Source: Liopterus haemorrhoidalis
Taxonomy: Eukaryota; Arthropoda; Insecta; Coleoptera; Dytiscidae
Direction of reading: 5' to 3'
Assembly: GCA_963971575.1 (NCBI GenBank)
Contig: OZ020611.1
Span: 26,643,279 to 26,707,278 of the forward strand
DNA length: 64,000 nucleotides
Shown here one piece after another: positions 22,950 through 34,143 of the stretch. Made by a program: the position numbers and the translations under genes. The first letter of the stretch is position 1. Every line of letters begins with the position of its first letter. The notes below the pieces were generated by a model, which worked only from the letters and a program-made list of their open reading frames with translations, did no database searches and was not told where the DNA came from.

Positions 22950-23310
22950 AGCAAAGGGCCTCAGTGGACTTGCGACTGCGCCATTTTATTCTGTTCTGAG
23001 CCAGCTGTTTTAGCTCTTTCCATGTTTTTCCACTTTCATTGATATCTCGTGTTGTTAGTCTTCGCCAAGTATCAACCAATCTGCCTCGTCTTCTGCTCTC
23101 TTGAGGATATCAGTCAAGCGCAATTTTATTAATCGAGTTTGGGCCTTTTCGAAGAGTATGACCGATTCACCTCCATTTTCTTTGATTGACGTCGGTTTCA
23201 ATCTTCATATTTTTCATTTCCCAGAGACATACATTTGAGATTGAGTTGAGCCATGTACCTGCAATGGCTTCCTTGCTGAAGAAGAATTATCTTGGCACAA
23301 TGTTGCTATT
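22950..23310 (-). pseudogene. LINE open-frame C-terminus remnant
   Basis: On the minus strand: NQRKWR, a stop in place of Trp, IGHTLRKGPNSINKIALD, then PQESRRRGRLVDTWRR, then GKTWKELKQLAQNRIKWR and TEALC. This is the conserved C-terminal tail (KWRWIGHTLRK...RGRP..TWRR...W..L..LAQ) of a large insect LINE group. Stops and shifts show it is dead. 22020-22950 contains family fragments near 22330-22440 and a piece like the interior of the hAT MITE at 34144-35155 (22490-22700). Confidence 0.75.
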
Positions 23311-23323
23311 CCCATAGATATCG

Positions 23324-23433
23324 TTTTTTTTTTTTTTTAGCCCAAAGCTCTCAATCCTTGGCCCGTACTGGGAATCGAACAGACGATCCCGCACTTACAA
23401 AGCGTGTAAGTTGACCATTACGCAACTGCAACC
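23324..23433 (-). mobile_element. tRNA-derived SINE (second type), minus strand
   Basis: On the minus strand the head GTTGCGTAATGGTCAACTTA (A box) and TGTTCGATTCCCAGTACG (B box) looks like a tRNA, and the copy ends in a poly(A) (a T-run at 23324-23338 on +). No clear target duplication. 23440-24583 shows no gene apart from short AT runs. Confidence 0.65.
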
Positions 23434-24600
23434 ACATTCATTTAATGCCGTTGTTACCTATGCATACCTTTCTATAACGTCATCGAAAACGACATTAAAA
23501 ATAATTAGCGACTTGGATTAAAAGACGTAATTTAATTTTGACATGATTACATTTTTATAAATGTACAAACAAAAATATCTAACTGGATACCTACCATATT
23601 CCAAAATACACAAATTAAACATCAATTTTTTGTATAAAAATATCCCAGCATTAAAAATTCTCTTTCATATTGATATTCAGAATTAAAAATGTTACCAAAT
23701 GAAATATTAAGATAAAAAGGTCGAGTTGAAATGTGGTTCATTTTTAATTCATTGGTAGCCAAGTACATGCAAAATAATTCTGGTGATACAGTGTGTGATT
23801 ATATATTCACGATATGCATGAACATGCGTGTAACGACCACTTCTCGGCCCACTGCACATTGCCAGATTATGTTTCAAATGAACATGTGGAAGTGTCCTAC
23901 AAAATACCTCTAACATTTCTGAATTCTTTCAAATTACATGTTTTTAAATACAGAGCAGCAGAACATTTTTGCTGCTCAATCATTTAAGCGTGATAAAATA
24001 AATGAATATATTTTCACGTGGGTGGTTTGATTGAAAGAGAACTCCTGGTTTCAACAACACAATTTATTAAATATATATCACATTTACAATGTTTTACTGT
24101 TTCAATGTAATTGTATGAATCTGCCCATGGAGTTGGGGAAGTCTTCGGTCCACCCCGTACTGGCCAGGATCTTTAACTGTAAAAGATTAAGAAAAAAGGT
24201 TTAAGTAATAGTTATTTCTTTTTAAATGCTCTATCTTGACGTGATACAAGTAAACGGTTTTTGTATTTAAATTCAGCATGCTTTAATCAACTTAAATCAC
24301 CTATGAAATCAAAAACATCAGAAAAAATAGATAACTAAAAATATTTTATTTCGCAGGACTTTGCTATATATATATATGAGAGCAACTGTTTATCGTTTAC
24401 AATTATCGGTTATCCATCTGTTTTCGTTTATCCACCAAAGTCTTAATAACACATCCTATATAAATGACTAGAATAATTTGTAGGTTTTATAATTCCAGGT
24501 GTTTGTCGGATAGAATATAACCATGACACTAGCAGCTACCAAGTTATTTGATAGTTTTTTTTTATTATTATTTTTTAACTATATACCTTTTACAGTATAA

Positions 24601-24747
24601 TTTCACACTTATGAAATATAATTTCACATTAATGAAAACTGATTTCACACAAATGAAATATAATTTCACATTAAAGAAAACTGACTTCACACAAATTAAA
24701 TATAATTTCACATTAAAGAAAACTGATTTCACACAAATAAATACTGA
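24601..24747 (+). repeat. Left subterminal array, seven 21-bp units
   Basis: Units alternate between two versions, TTTCACACWWATGAAATATA and TTTCACATTAAWGAAAACTG (each plus one base). The spacing is exactly 21 bases with no indels across seven units. A degenerate eighth follows. Confidence 0.9.
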
Positions 24748-24833
24748 TTTTGCATAGTATGTTTCCGTCAATAAAAACAAAACACTAATAATAATAATTA
24801 CTCCTAGGCCTAACTTGAATAACATTTAATAAA

Positions 24834-25885
24834 ATGCCTCGTGGTAAATATAATAAAATTTCGTCAAATGACAGAGCCAGGATTATTAAAGCTTGTGAAG
24901 AAGACAAAGATTGGAAAGAAACAGCAAATGCATTAGGTGTGAATATACGTACACCCTATGAATGGATAAAAAAAGGGGAAGTTCTTCTTAAAAACAAAGG
25001 TGGTAATGCCTCTACAAAATAAAACGCCAATAATTGAAGATGCATTGGTAAGATGGATTGAGGAAGATTGCATGTTAACATTAAAATATATATGTGATCG
25101 TGTTAATAACGAATTCCAAGTTCGTGTTTGCCGTAACACTATCAAAAATTGGCTGGATGCTAAATTATTTTCGGTCAAAGCTCTTAGGCCACATATTGGA
25201 AATATGAATTCCAACGAAAATAAAGAAAAGCGAAGAAATTATGTTGACCAAATTTTGCAAAATGGTCTAACATTAATTTGGATTGACGAAACTAATTTCA
25301 ACCTATACTGCCGCAGAAAGGAAGGTAGGCCAAAAATTGGTCATAGAGCAAGGAATAGTCATACCGACAAGTAAAGGAAGCAACCTTCATTGCATTGGGG
25401 CAGTAAGTTCAGCACGCGTTTTGGCGTTTGAGCACCGACGTGGTTCTTACAGAGCGGAAGACTGCAAAGCGTGGCTGCGTCAGTTAATAGGAACATGTTA
25501 TGATGAAGGAATTCAACATCCAACATTTACTATTGATAACGCACCTGTCCATTCAAATCTTGAGAGTGTACTTAGACCAGGAGAAGACATAGAAATAGTG
25601 CGTCTTACTCCGTACTCTTACCTACTTAATCCAATTGAATTGATGTGGAGTTCCTTTAAACCAACAGTAAAACGACATATTCAGGGCAGAATCCATGACA
25701 TATTGAACAATACACGTGTTAACAAACAAGCACCAACCATTTCAGAATTTCGAATGCGTATTTTGGAAGACATTGCTAATGTGGCAATTCAAGAGATTTC
25801 ACAACAACATCTTCTTGGATATGCAAACCATGTTGAACGATATTATGCTGCATCATTGCGTGAAGAAGATCTTATTGAAATGTAA
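24834..25885 (+). pseudogene. IS630/Tc1-like (DDE_3) transposase, two frameshifts
   Basis: Starts MPRGKYNKISSNDRARIIKA, a helix-turn-helix with ETANALGVN. Frame 1 ends at 25020-25022. The next frame (from about 25015) carries a second HTH (CDRVNNEFQVRVCRNTIKNW) and IWIDETNFNLY (first Asp). After a second shift near 25350 come SSARVLAF, TFTIDNAPVHSN (second Asp) and YLLNPIELMW (Glu), with 33 residues between the last two acids. Two single-base shifts make it inactive, yet all catalytic residues remain. Confidence 0.88.
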
Positions 25886-25974
25886 TATAATTAAAAAGTA
25901 TATTTAATATTATAAGGAATAAAAAAACCTTTGAATCTGATTCATTTGTTGAAATTAAATTCACACCAGATAAA

Positions 25975-26184
25975 TTCATTTTCGTATATGTGAATTCAGT
26001 TTTCATTTGTGTGAAATCAGTTTTCGTTAATGTGAAATTATATTTCATTTGTGTGAAATCAGTTTTCGTTAATGTGAAATTATATTTCATTTGTGAGAAA
26101 TCTGGTTTCGTTAATGTGATATCATATTTCATAAGTGTGAAATCAGTTTTGTTTAATGTGAAATTATATTTCATAAGTGTGAAA
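25975..26184 (-). repeat. Right subterminal array, ten 21-bp units, inverted
   Basis: The complement of the left array, again with the two alternating unit types and exact 21-base spacing. The outermost units of both sides match best. Open frames with repeated NFTLMKTDFTQMK-like peptides here are artefacts of the repeat. Confidence 0.9.
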
Positions 26185-26479
26185 TCATACTGTAAAAGGT
26201 ACAGTTACACCTCAAAATAAATATTCCATAGGAAAATGGATAAAATTCCTCTTGCATTAATTTAAAGAGTTTATCCAATTCCTTTTAGCTTCTCTGAACA
26301 TTTTCGTTCCAATCCATTCCTTTTTCTGCTCAATCATGTTTAATGGGATTTATAAAATAGGCCGATTCCTTTTTGGGGTTTTTTTATATCGATTCAGTTT
26401 TTTTTTTTTTTTTTTTTTTCAACATAGTGTTAGACTACATAACATATTGACGGACAATATTAAGAGAATTGATGGAAAT

Positions 26480-26580
26480 TGATTACTATTTTGCCCTATG
26501 GTTTGGAGAAGTTATGGGGAGGCCTATATTTAACAGTGGACGAATTCAGCTGATAGATGAAGTTACATTAAAAGTTTTCT
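26480..26580 (+). other. LINE 3'-UTR-like scrap
   Basis: GGGGAGGCCTATATTTAACA followed by GTGGACGAATTCAGCTGAT resembles the 3' end of insect RTE/CR1-like LINEs. No coding part attached. The rest of 26202-27890 holds no gene that I recognise. Confidence 0.4.
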
Positions 26581-27889
26581 ATACGTGACAAAAGATGTAA
26601 TATCATATTGCTCATTATAATAAACGAGGTAACGATATTCACATTTACAAAATATTATGATATTGAGACAAATGAGCAAACATGTCAGTAAGTCATTAGA
26701 CATGAACATGAGCTGGAAAACTCACATACATTAGTCATTACAATATTGAAATGGCTTTCAAATGTACGACATGGAAGAAAACTCGTTAGGAAAATTGCTT
26801 TCACTACATGTCAACTTTATTAGGAACTTGTATTAGTTACAACTTGTTATATCCTATTTTCATTGGTTAAATATATGTTAGTCTTTACTCATACATATGT
26901 TCCTATACGGTAATCATTTTTTTTCCAGAACACAAATGTGAAAAATTTCTTTTGAAGTATCAATATAACTACTAATAACAATCATTTATTAGTGTTTTAT
27001 ATCTCCATTTCCAATGTTAACAAAAAGTATAAATTGAAAACTTACAATAATATAAGAGAATTACAAAAATACATTAATATACTTGATACAATATTGAATT
27101 AAAGTATTAAAATCATCAGTCATATATCCATTAAAATTATAAAATGCTTTGGGTTTAAAATAGGTCTTTACCGGGCTTTTGAACAAATTATAAGACAAGC
27201 ATTTAATTTTATCGGACAAGATGTTATAGAACATTAAAGTCCAGGGCTCGGACGTTTTTAGGCAAATCTGCGACATTATTAATGAGATGTTTATAGACGT
27301 AGAAAAATTCACATCATAATATAAATAAAAGGGTACACTAAAAGCATTCCTGTCTTATTAATACAAATGCTACTACATATGTTTTTCCATAATGTGCATT
27401 GTTGAATGCAATATCATTGTGAGATGTTATCATTGTTAATAAATGTTATTAAAGAAAAACATTTCTTTTAATGCAAACGTCAAATACATTCAAACCTGTA
27501 ATATTTTATCGGTATTTAATCTGTATAAACTTTACAAGTCCTGTCAACTATTTATTTTTCTTCTGAACTGTGAACAGAGTTGAACAATAATTCTTATAGG
27601 TATATAGATTTAGAGGGTATACTTTCAAACACTTCTTAAATCTAACTACTAATATTCACTTTTTTACAATAATAATAATTATAGCATTTTTAAAATATAT
27701 TTCTTTCTGAAAGAAAAATTTGTAGACATTTTTCTTATTATTGCTATTTATATTTTAATTGTTTTGGAGATATTAAAATGGCTGAATTAAATTTTTTACA
27801 ACAGATTTTAACAGAATATGGATTTACTGATCATTTTCAAGTTATTAACGAAAAACAATTGTTTTGCATACTTTGTAAAAAAAAAATAT

Positions 27890-28370
27890 TTACTTGCCCG
27901 ACCTTAATATATAAGGGGCAAGTATTGTAATCGCGAAAATTTTCGATGTCGAGATTTTGACGGATGACGTTTCATGGTCTAGGGAATCCAAAAAACCTAT
28001 TTTCGAAGTGCCGTCCGTATGTGTGTGTGTCTGTGTGTCTGTGTGTCTGTGTGTCTGTGTGTCTGTGTGTATACACGATAACTCAAAAACGGTTTAACTT
28101 AAAGAGTTCGTTCTGGTACTAAAAAATTCTCCTAATAATTGGGAAGAACCCTATTGTTTTTTATTAAAATCCGAAACCGGAAACGGAAGTTATTAAACTT
28201 TAAAAATTTAAAAAATTCGTAACAAGTAAACCAAGCCTTGGACAAAAAATTGTATAGGACATAATTTGATGTATTTTTGAAGAAACCTAAATAGTTTTTT
28301 AAATTAAAAAAAAAATATGTATTTTTTTTATTATTTTTTTTTATGGGAGGGCAAGTTTAGCGGAGGTCTC
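27890..28370 (+). repeat. Dispersed repeat with internal (TGTGTGTC)n array
   Basis: Begins TTGCCCGACCTTAATATATA and AAGGGGCAAGTATTGTAATC, followed by a short octamer array TGTGTGTC at about 28019-28070, then GTATACACGATAACTC. The layout equals that at 36630-37560 (CCGACCGTCAAAATATATAA, AGGGAGGTATTGTGATC, octamer array, GTACACG), so both belong to one family. Confidence 0.65.
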
Positions 28371-28429
28371 CCTACGCCACTGGTTTTCTATACTAAATAA
28401 ACTACGGAGATTTTTAGATGCCTATAAGC

Positions 28430-28591
28430 CAGTGATTACTAATATTTTTATTTCTGGCGCCTTTAATGTATCAGAATTTTTCCGTGGTGCTCCAAGTAAA
28501 ATCTGCTCAAGCTAACGCAGTAGGAGGAATGTCGTAATATTTTCGAGGCGCCCCTGTAGCCCAGGTGCGGCGCACAGTTTGGCAATCGCTG
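28430..28591. mobile_element. Probable hAT MITE fragment
   Basis: CAGTGATTACTAATATTTTT on the left and TTTGGCAATCGCTG on the right are imperfect inverted ends, with the CTGGCGCC/GGCGCC motifs usual in hAT MITEs. The flanks do not form a good 8-bp duplication. Confidence 0.45.
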
Positions 28592-28810
28592 ACTTATCCC
28601 ATTGATAGACAATTTTATCTATGGTTCGAAATACCGGGCCTAAAGAAGATAAATGTATCTAATTGAGCTAAGTCGTATATTTTATTACAATTCTCTCTAT
28701 AAATGTTAATCTCACTGACTGTCAAATAGTACTTAACTTTAATATAAACAAACACTTTTATCCACTTTTACATTTTCGATACAATATTTATTGTGATTTT
28801 TATTTTGCAG

Positions 28811-28891
28811 TATGCTTCTCTGCTGAGACCGCCTATCACGGATAGTTCCGCTCCTGGAGCCGAGATGATTGATAAAATGGAATGGAAGCAG
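28811..28891 (+). CDS. rdgC: rdgC/PPEF phosphatase, internal exon B
   Basis: A 27-codon exon beginning YASLLRPPITD and ending KMEWKQ, with acceptor ttttgcag and donor GTAGGT. It continues the previous exon directly (DRGK + YASLLRPP), matching the conserved linker of rdgC/PPEF between the HGG motif and the WSDP motif. It is phase 0 at both ends. The flanking introns are about 26 kb and 22 kb, both crowded with transposons. An open frame running on past the donor into the intron is intronic. Confidence 0.92.
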
Positions 28892-29189
28892 GTAGGTCGG
28901 AAAAGATTGAAAATCTTATATCCTTATTTATATTCATTGTTTCTTGTGTATTTCCCAATATATAATATTGCAGCTTACTTCTCGACCTTGACTCGGCAGA
29001 CATATTTCACGACGGGGAAAACACTTCAAATATTTTTAAGATAATCATAAAAACGGTTGTAAACTCAAATATCTCAGATAATCATTTAAGGCGAGGCAGC
29101 GTTGCATTTATGATGGTCATTTCATCCCGCTTAATTATTATTTTTTTTTTTTGTAATTATTAGTTTATATGTGGCTAATAATCGAAACT

Positions 29190-29430
29190 AGGCCAACGGA
29201 ATGGCCGAGCGCATTTAGTCGTGCGGTTTTAGACTGGTAGACAGTCTGAACTGGGCGGTCGGTGGTTCTAGCCTCCTTCGTTGGTGATATTATTCGGGCG
29301 AGAATAATATGTTTACATTAATCTCATTTTCACAATCATTCACCCCTCATCTAGGTGTAGGAGCTCGCCCCCTGGTATCGGCGATTAGCCTCGTTTTAGA
29401 AATAGGCCGATGTAAAATAAATTTAAAAAA
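29190..29430 (+). mobile_element. tRNA(Leu/Ser)-like SINE with target duplication
   Basis: The head GGAATGGCCGAGCGCATTTA (A box) and GGTGGTTCTAGCCTCC (degenerate B box) with a long variable region resembles a class II tRNA. The body ends ATAGGCCGATGTAAAATAA and an A-run. AATCGAAACT flanks both sides (29180-29189, 29431-29440). This is a third SINE type in the window. Confidence 0.9.
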
Positions 29431-29980
29431 AATCGAAACTTTGGGGGTCGAATTTTGAAAAGTTCCATATTAGTGGGTGCTTACGTCATGGAGGGAATAT
29501 ATTTCCCGAATTTCATGCCTCTATGTCAAGGGACGTTCTATTTAATAAAAAATAACAATTAACCCCGTTAGGGACGAAATTAACAAAAAATTGTCAAAAC
29601 GCTTACTAAATATTTTAAATAGAAACCTATGTACCAGAATCATGGTGTGAGAAAATGTACATCTTGTAAAAAAAAAAATCCGAAAGTCATTTTAAGCCAC
29701 TTGAAAATGTACAGTTATTGTTTAAGTGATAATAATAATAAAAAAGTCAGCTGCGTGCGTAGTGGGGAATTATACGTCAGTCGCTTGTATATACCTGTCA
29801 TAAAAAAAAATGATGTAAAGTCATTTCATCAAATTCAATGAAACTTATACATCGAACTTATTATATAATTAGAATAATAAAAACAACAATCAGCTGTTTG
29901 CACAATGGGGGTAAGATCGTCAGCATTTAGCCTAAGCATTTGATAATGTAATCAGTGGTGTAACTGACAATCTTTAATAG

Positions 29981-32050
29981 TAATAATAATAATAATAATG
30001 TATTTATTTCCGTGAAATGAGAATTACATTTATGGAATATGTCTAGGTGTTACAATAAATAATTGATGAAAATTACATATAAAAGAATTTACATATACAT
30101 GACAAAAATATTACATATAAATTTCATGAACATTAGCCATTTAGATATGTACTATCCAGAAATTCATTAAAAAAATAATAAGGATTTTCAAGCAACATCG
30201 ATTTGATACTCTTCTTAAAATTACGAAAATTAAGATTTATAGTTTGCTTTGGGAGCTTATTATAAAATTTAGGTCCCCAGTAAAGAGGTGAATTCTTTCC
30301 CACTTCTAGTCTCAATTTTGGAGTTTTAAGTTCGGTACCATATCTAGTTGCTCGATATTTTCCATCTGAGACAGTACAAAATTTAGTAATGTTTTGCTGG
30401 ACATAAAGTAAACAATGAAATATGTACAAACAAGGTACAGTTAAAATTTTATTCCGTTTAAAGAGAGGCCTACAAGATTCACGCGAAGAGACCTTACATA
30501 AAACACGCAAGGCTCTTTTTTGTGCTTGCAAAACCCCAAAAGCACTTGGACTGGCGCCCCATAATAAAATACCGTAGGAGAGGTGGCAGTTTATTAAAGA
30601 AAAGTAAGCAATTCGGGCAACCTCAAACGGCACCACATCGACCAATTTTCGCATAGCAAATATTGATCTATGAATTTTACTAACGGTGTCTTGACAGTGC
30701 TGCTTCCATTTCAATTTACTGTCGATTTTCATCCCGAGAAACTTAACCGTATCGGTGTTGGTATTATAATCATGACGATTATGCAGTACCATCTGTTGCG
30801 TTTTGTCGCGATTCAGTTTAAGTCTATTGCTTGTGAACCATGTTTCGGCACGAACAAGTGCGTCATTTGCTAATTTTAAAGCCTCATTAAATGAGTTTGA
30901 TGCATTTAAAATGGTGGTGTCATCGGCAAATAAAACAATTTCCGAAGCATCTATGTTTGCTGGAAGATCATTAATAAAGATTAAAAAATACTGGACCCAA
31001 AACACTACCTTGGGGGACACCGAACTTGATTGGTTGCAACGAAGATCTTATGTTATTTACTTCAACCAATTGGCGTCTCTCACATAAGTAAGATTTGAAC
31101 AGTTCTAATGGCAAACCTTTTATACCGTAGTATTCCATCTTGGCAAGTAAGATATCATGCGAGACGCAATCAAATGCCTTACTTAGATCGCAAAAAGAAG
31201 AAGATATTATTTGACCCTCATTAAACATTTTTAGGAGGAAGTGTACCGCCTCTTCTACAGCGAGACTTGTTGATTTGCCCGACCGGAAGCCATACTGTTT
31301 CGCAGAAAATAAATTATTTTTCTCGAAAAAAGTTAGCAATCTTGATTTTAAGATTTTCTCAAATATTTTAGAAATTACAGGTAGTAGAGAAATCGGTCTA
31401 AAGTTGTCCAGGCTATCGGAGTTTCGTTTTTTGCGTATCGGTATTACCCTAGAAACTTTGAAAGCACGAGGAAAAATACCCTCACTTAGACATAAGTTAA
31501 AAATATATGCTAATTGCTCACATATATAGCTCGAGATGTTTTTAATAAAATCTGTATTAAAACCATAAACATCTTTACTTCTATTTCTCTTGATTTGTGC
31601 TATTATGGTTTTCACTTCATGTGCGTCTGTTGGATGTAAAAACAAAGAATTAGATGTTGGAAGTGAAAAATTTTTTACAAACTGATCAGGAGAAGCAGAA
31701 GTTGCTGGAAGATTATTAATAACATTTTGTGCAACATTTATAAAATGATTATTAAAATCGTCCGTGCTAATGATAGAGTCATTTTTAACATCATTTTTTG
31801 ATATTTCTGAGTATTATTTCCCAGACAGCTTTAGATTTGTTATCACTATTTGTAATATACACTGCGTTAAATACTTTCTTAGATTCAACAATTTTCTTCC
31901 CATAGTATCGCTTGTAGTTTTTATAAATTGTTGACAAACTATCGTTGTTAGTAATGAAAGCGTGCAGGGGTTTAGTACCATCCCTTTTTTGTTGTCACAG
32001 GGTAAATATTCTCTCCTCCAAAAGGCATGCTGTATGAAATCGGAGACCAA
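29981..32050 (-). mobile_element. Non-LTR retrotransposon, 5'-truncated, (ATT)n tail
   Basis: The reverse-transcriptase body is at 30133-31645 with an upstream linker at 31800-32050 (YYGKKIVESKKVFNAVY, DNKSKAVWEI). The endonuclease domain is missing. The 3' UTR ends in an (ATT)n-type tail (AATAATAATAATAAT on + at 29978-29997) instead of poly(A). It is a younger relative of the fragment at 1050-2170. Confidence 0.82.
30133..31645 (-). pseudogene. LINE reverse transcriptase (Jockey/CR1 group)
   Basis: Ordered RT blocks: RNRSKDVYGFNTDFIKN, SRVIPIRKK, NFRPISLLPVISKIFEK, KQYGFRSGKSTSLAVEE, FCDLSKAFDCVSHDILL, GVPQGSVLGP, then, after a small frameshift near 31000, INDLPANI, IVLFADDTTILNA (catalytic FADD), LKLNRDKTQ, VKFLGMKIDSKLKWKQH, then SINCHLSYGILLWG-type thumb and tail residues (NCHLSYGILLWGAS). 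The stop is at 30133-30135. One frameshift and loss of the endonuclease make it inactive. Confidence 0.88.
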
Positions 32051-32084
32051 AAACTGTCATGAGCTCCCGGTCTATTACGTCGAC

Positions 32085-32211
32085 AGCTGACGATCATTTT
32101 TATTTAATACAATATATAAACTATTTATTATAAAAATTTCAAGTGGCTTGAAATCAATTTAGCTATAATTCTTTGTTTTAATCGATTTTTTATATTATGT
32201 GTATCGTGACA
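32085..32211. repeat. Left arm of a dispersed inverted repeat (pairs with 33860-34010)
   Basis: CAGCTGACGATCATTTTTAT followed by AATTTCAAGTGGCTTGAAAT and ATCGATTTTTTATATT is the complement, with about 10 to 15% differences, of 33860-34010. The two arms surround the composite repeat at 32743-33781. A third scrap (GGGGTAAGATCGTCAG) is at 29907. Confidence 0.65.
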
Positions 32212-32329
32212 CCGTATCATCTGTATTTTACATGATGAAAATTTTAATGTGGCGTAATATCAATATACACCAAAGCTTGAAATGTAAACAATTTTAAAAA
32301 TATATTTTTCCATAATATTTTTACGTAGG

Positions 32330-32545
32330 TCAAATTTGTAACCTTGGGAAATTTTAAGGGTAGATTCCACTGAAGATGAACAGACCAATTCTGTAACTCA
32401 GTTACTATGATTTTAGTAACTAAATTTGTCACTATGAGCAAGGTCAGTTACTATCATGAATGAAAGTCTAAAAAATATACTTATATAATATTTTATCTTG
32501 TAGTAACGTTACTACACAGTAATTTTTTACAGACTTGATCTGGAA
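32330..32545 (-). repeat. Dispersed repeat, AGTTACTATCATGAATGAAAG family
   Basis: The stretch with CTGTAACTCAGTTACTATGA, GAGCAAGGTCAGTTACTATC and GTAGTAACGTTACTAC recurs in reverse orientation at 58150-58330. Both ends have a GTTACT/AGTAAC palindromic character. No coding. Confidence 0.65.
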
Positions 32546-32742
32546 GTATACTTGTAATTATTGAAAATATATTTGGTCAATAAATATAAAATATATTTTT
32601 CTTTTAAATGATTCATTATTATTTACCAGATATCCCTGTATTCAATTAAAAAATTAGATAGATCAAAATAATTATATAATATCATAAAAAAAAAGATTAA
32701 AACTACGAAATTTAACTTGAATTGATATTAGGCGACTTGCAA

Positions 32743-33781
32743 TTTTTAGGGTTTTGTAGGTATGACCAAAAAACCCTTATACCGTCATTTTGTCGTCTGT
32801 CTGTCTGTCTGTCTGTTCGGTAAAAATTGTAGCCAAACGGATAAACCTAGAGAGTTGAAATTTGGCATGCTTATACAACTCCTTGACCCGCACATAGAAA
32901 AAATACTAAAGCATCTAAAAAACATATCCCCCTAAAAATATAAACAAATATGTGCTCATCAAAAAAAAAATATATATTTTTTTAAAATTCTGAGTAGGGT
33001 ATCAAATGAAAGCCCTTAGTACGTGGATTACCGATCAAAATTTTATTTTTGCAAAATAAATTATTTTGATTCGATTTTTGCAAAAATTGTGAAAAAAAAA
33101 ATTTTGTCCCACACCCTGTAACCCAGATGGTTTAAACTAAAAATCTGAAAAAATTCTGAGTAATGTACATTGGTGTGAACCGGAATAGTACAACAGGAAT
33201 TTTTGATCGGATTATGTTTTCGGAAAATAGCGCATTTTTTGTTTTGAACTAAAATATATTAAATATTTAATTCGCTATGTAACACGCCAGATCAGTAGCT
33301 CTAGTAGCGTAGTTGGTTTTGTCGTGCACTTTGTAATTTGCAAACTAGAGTTCCAATCCTGTTAATTTTATTTTTTATGTTTTTTTTTGCATTTTTATAT
33401 TGTTTAAATTATTTTGTCAAAATTCGAGTTATATTTTGGTAAATATTGCATTTAATTTTAGAAAGCGTAAATTTAATAACCAGTGGGAAGTGTTGAAAAT
33501 ATAATTTAATTCTATGTTTGACGAAATCAGAGGGCGGGGCTTATAATGTAAGCAACCAATGGAAGTCATAGGCGCAATTTTCAAAATCTTAATGAACCTT
33601 GCTATATAAAAAAAAATACTGCACATATTTAGAAACTAAAATAATGGTATTAGGCATTCGAATTAAAATTCATAAAAAAATATTTTGACGTAAAATTTGG
33701 TTTGGCATCCCAAATAATCATCATTCAGTTACTAAATACCTGCAAAACCCAGAAATGTGTGAAAATTCACACTTCACATCA
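32743..33781 (-). mobile_element. Composite 1.04-kb repeat with tRNA-like core, inverted copy
   Basis: Collinear with 20938-22018 in reverse. AGGGTTTTGTAGGTATGACC is at the left, then (GTCT)n, GAGAGTTGAAATTTGGCATG, a CCGGAATAG block, a tRNA-like core at 33296-33362, and the palindromic terminus at 33764-33781. It is inserted between the arms of the dispersed inverted repeat. Confidence 0.75.
33296..33362 (+). other. tRNA-like segment inside the inverted composite repeat
   Basis: A box TAGCGTAGTTGG matches the eukaryotic consensus, and a B-box-like GAGTTCCAATCC follows about 35 bases later. It is in the same position and orientation within the element as the tRNA-like block at 21370-21450, but the two are not the same tRNA type. 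Confidence 0.5.
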
Positions 33782-33799
33782 ATTTTTATAATTAATAAT

Positions 33800-34012
33800 T
33801 TACTATATTACATAAAAATGATCGTCAGCTGCCGACATAACGGGGTAAGATCGTCAGTCACATCATTTATTTAGTAATACAATGCGTACAATATAAAAAA
33901 TCGATTAAAACAATGAAATTATAGCTAAATTGATTTCAAGGCACTTGAAATTTTTATAATGAATAGTTTACATATTATATTAAATAAAAATTATTGTCAG
34001 CTGCCATCACAT
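33800..34012. repeat. Right arm of the dispersed inverted repeat
   Basis: Complement of 32085-32211, with an extra block CGGGGTAAGATCGTCAGTCA. AT-rich and non-coding. Together the arms look like a long-TIR element split by later insertions. Confidence 0.6.
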
Positions 34013-34143
34013 TCTACCGCACTCTCGGGACAATTTGCCGAAAAAAATACTTGTTCCTAGGCATAATTAAAATTTCTACCATTCTCGCAAAAACCCAGGA
34101 ACATGAGTCATATCTACGGAATCTTTAAAACTGATGTCTATAT

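Larger units (their letters stand above)
24586..26199 (+). mobile_element. IS630/Tc1-type transposon with 21-bp subterminal arrays
   Basis: Ends CCTTTTACAGTAT and complement are flanked by TA (24584-24585, 26200-26201), the Tc1/mariner target. Inside each end is an array of 21-bp units, seven on the left and about ten on the right in inverted orientation. The middle holds a transposase pseudogene. Total length 1614 bp. Confidence 0.9.

Noticed and set aside
24548..24825. Open frames with repeated NFTLMKTDFTQMK or VKSVFFNVKLY peptides (also 25872-26220)
   Set aside because: Products of the 21-bp subterminal DNA repeats of a transposon, present on both strands.
24834..25022. A short regulator gene with a helix-turn-helix
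   Set aside because: It is the N-terminus of the IS630-like transposase, ended by a frameshift.
28793..29044. 83-codon open frame starting just before the second phosphatase exon
   Set aside because: Only 28811-28891 matches the phosphatase; the rest reads through the GTAGGT donor into the intron.
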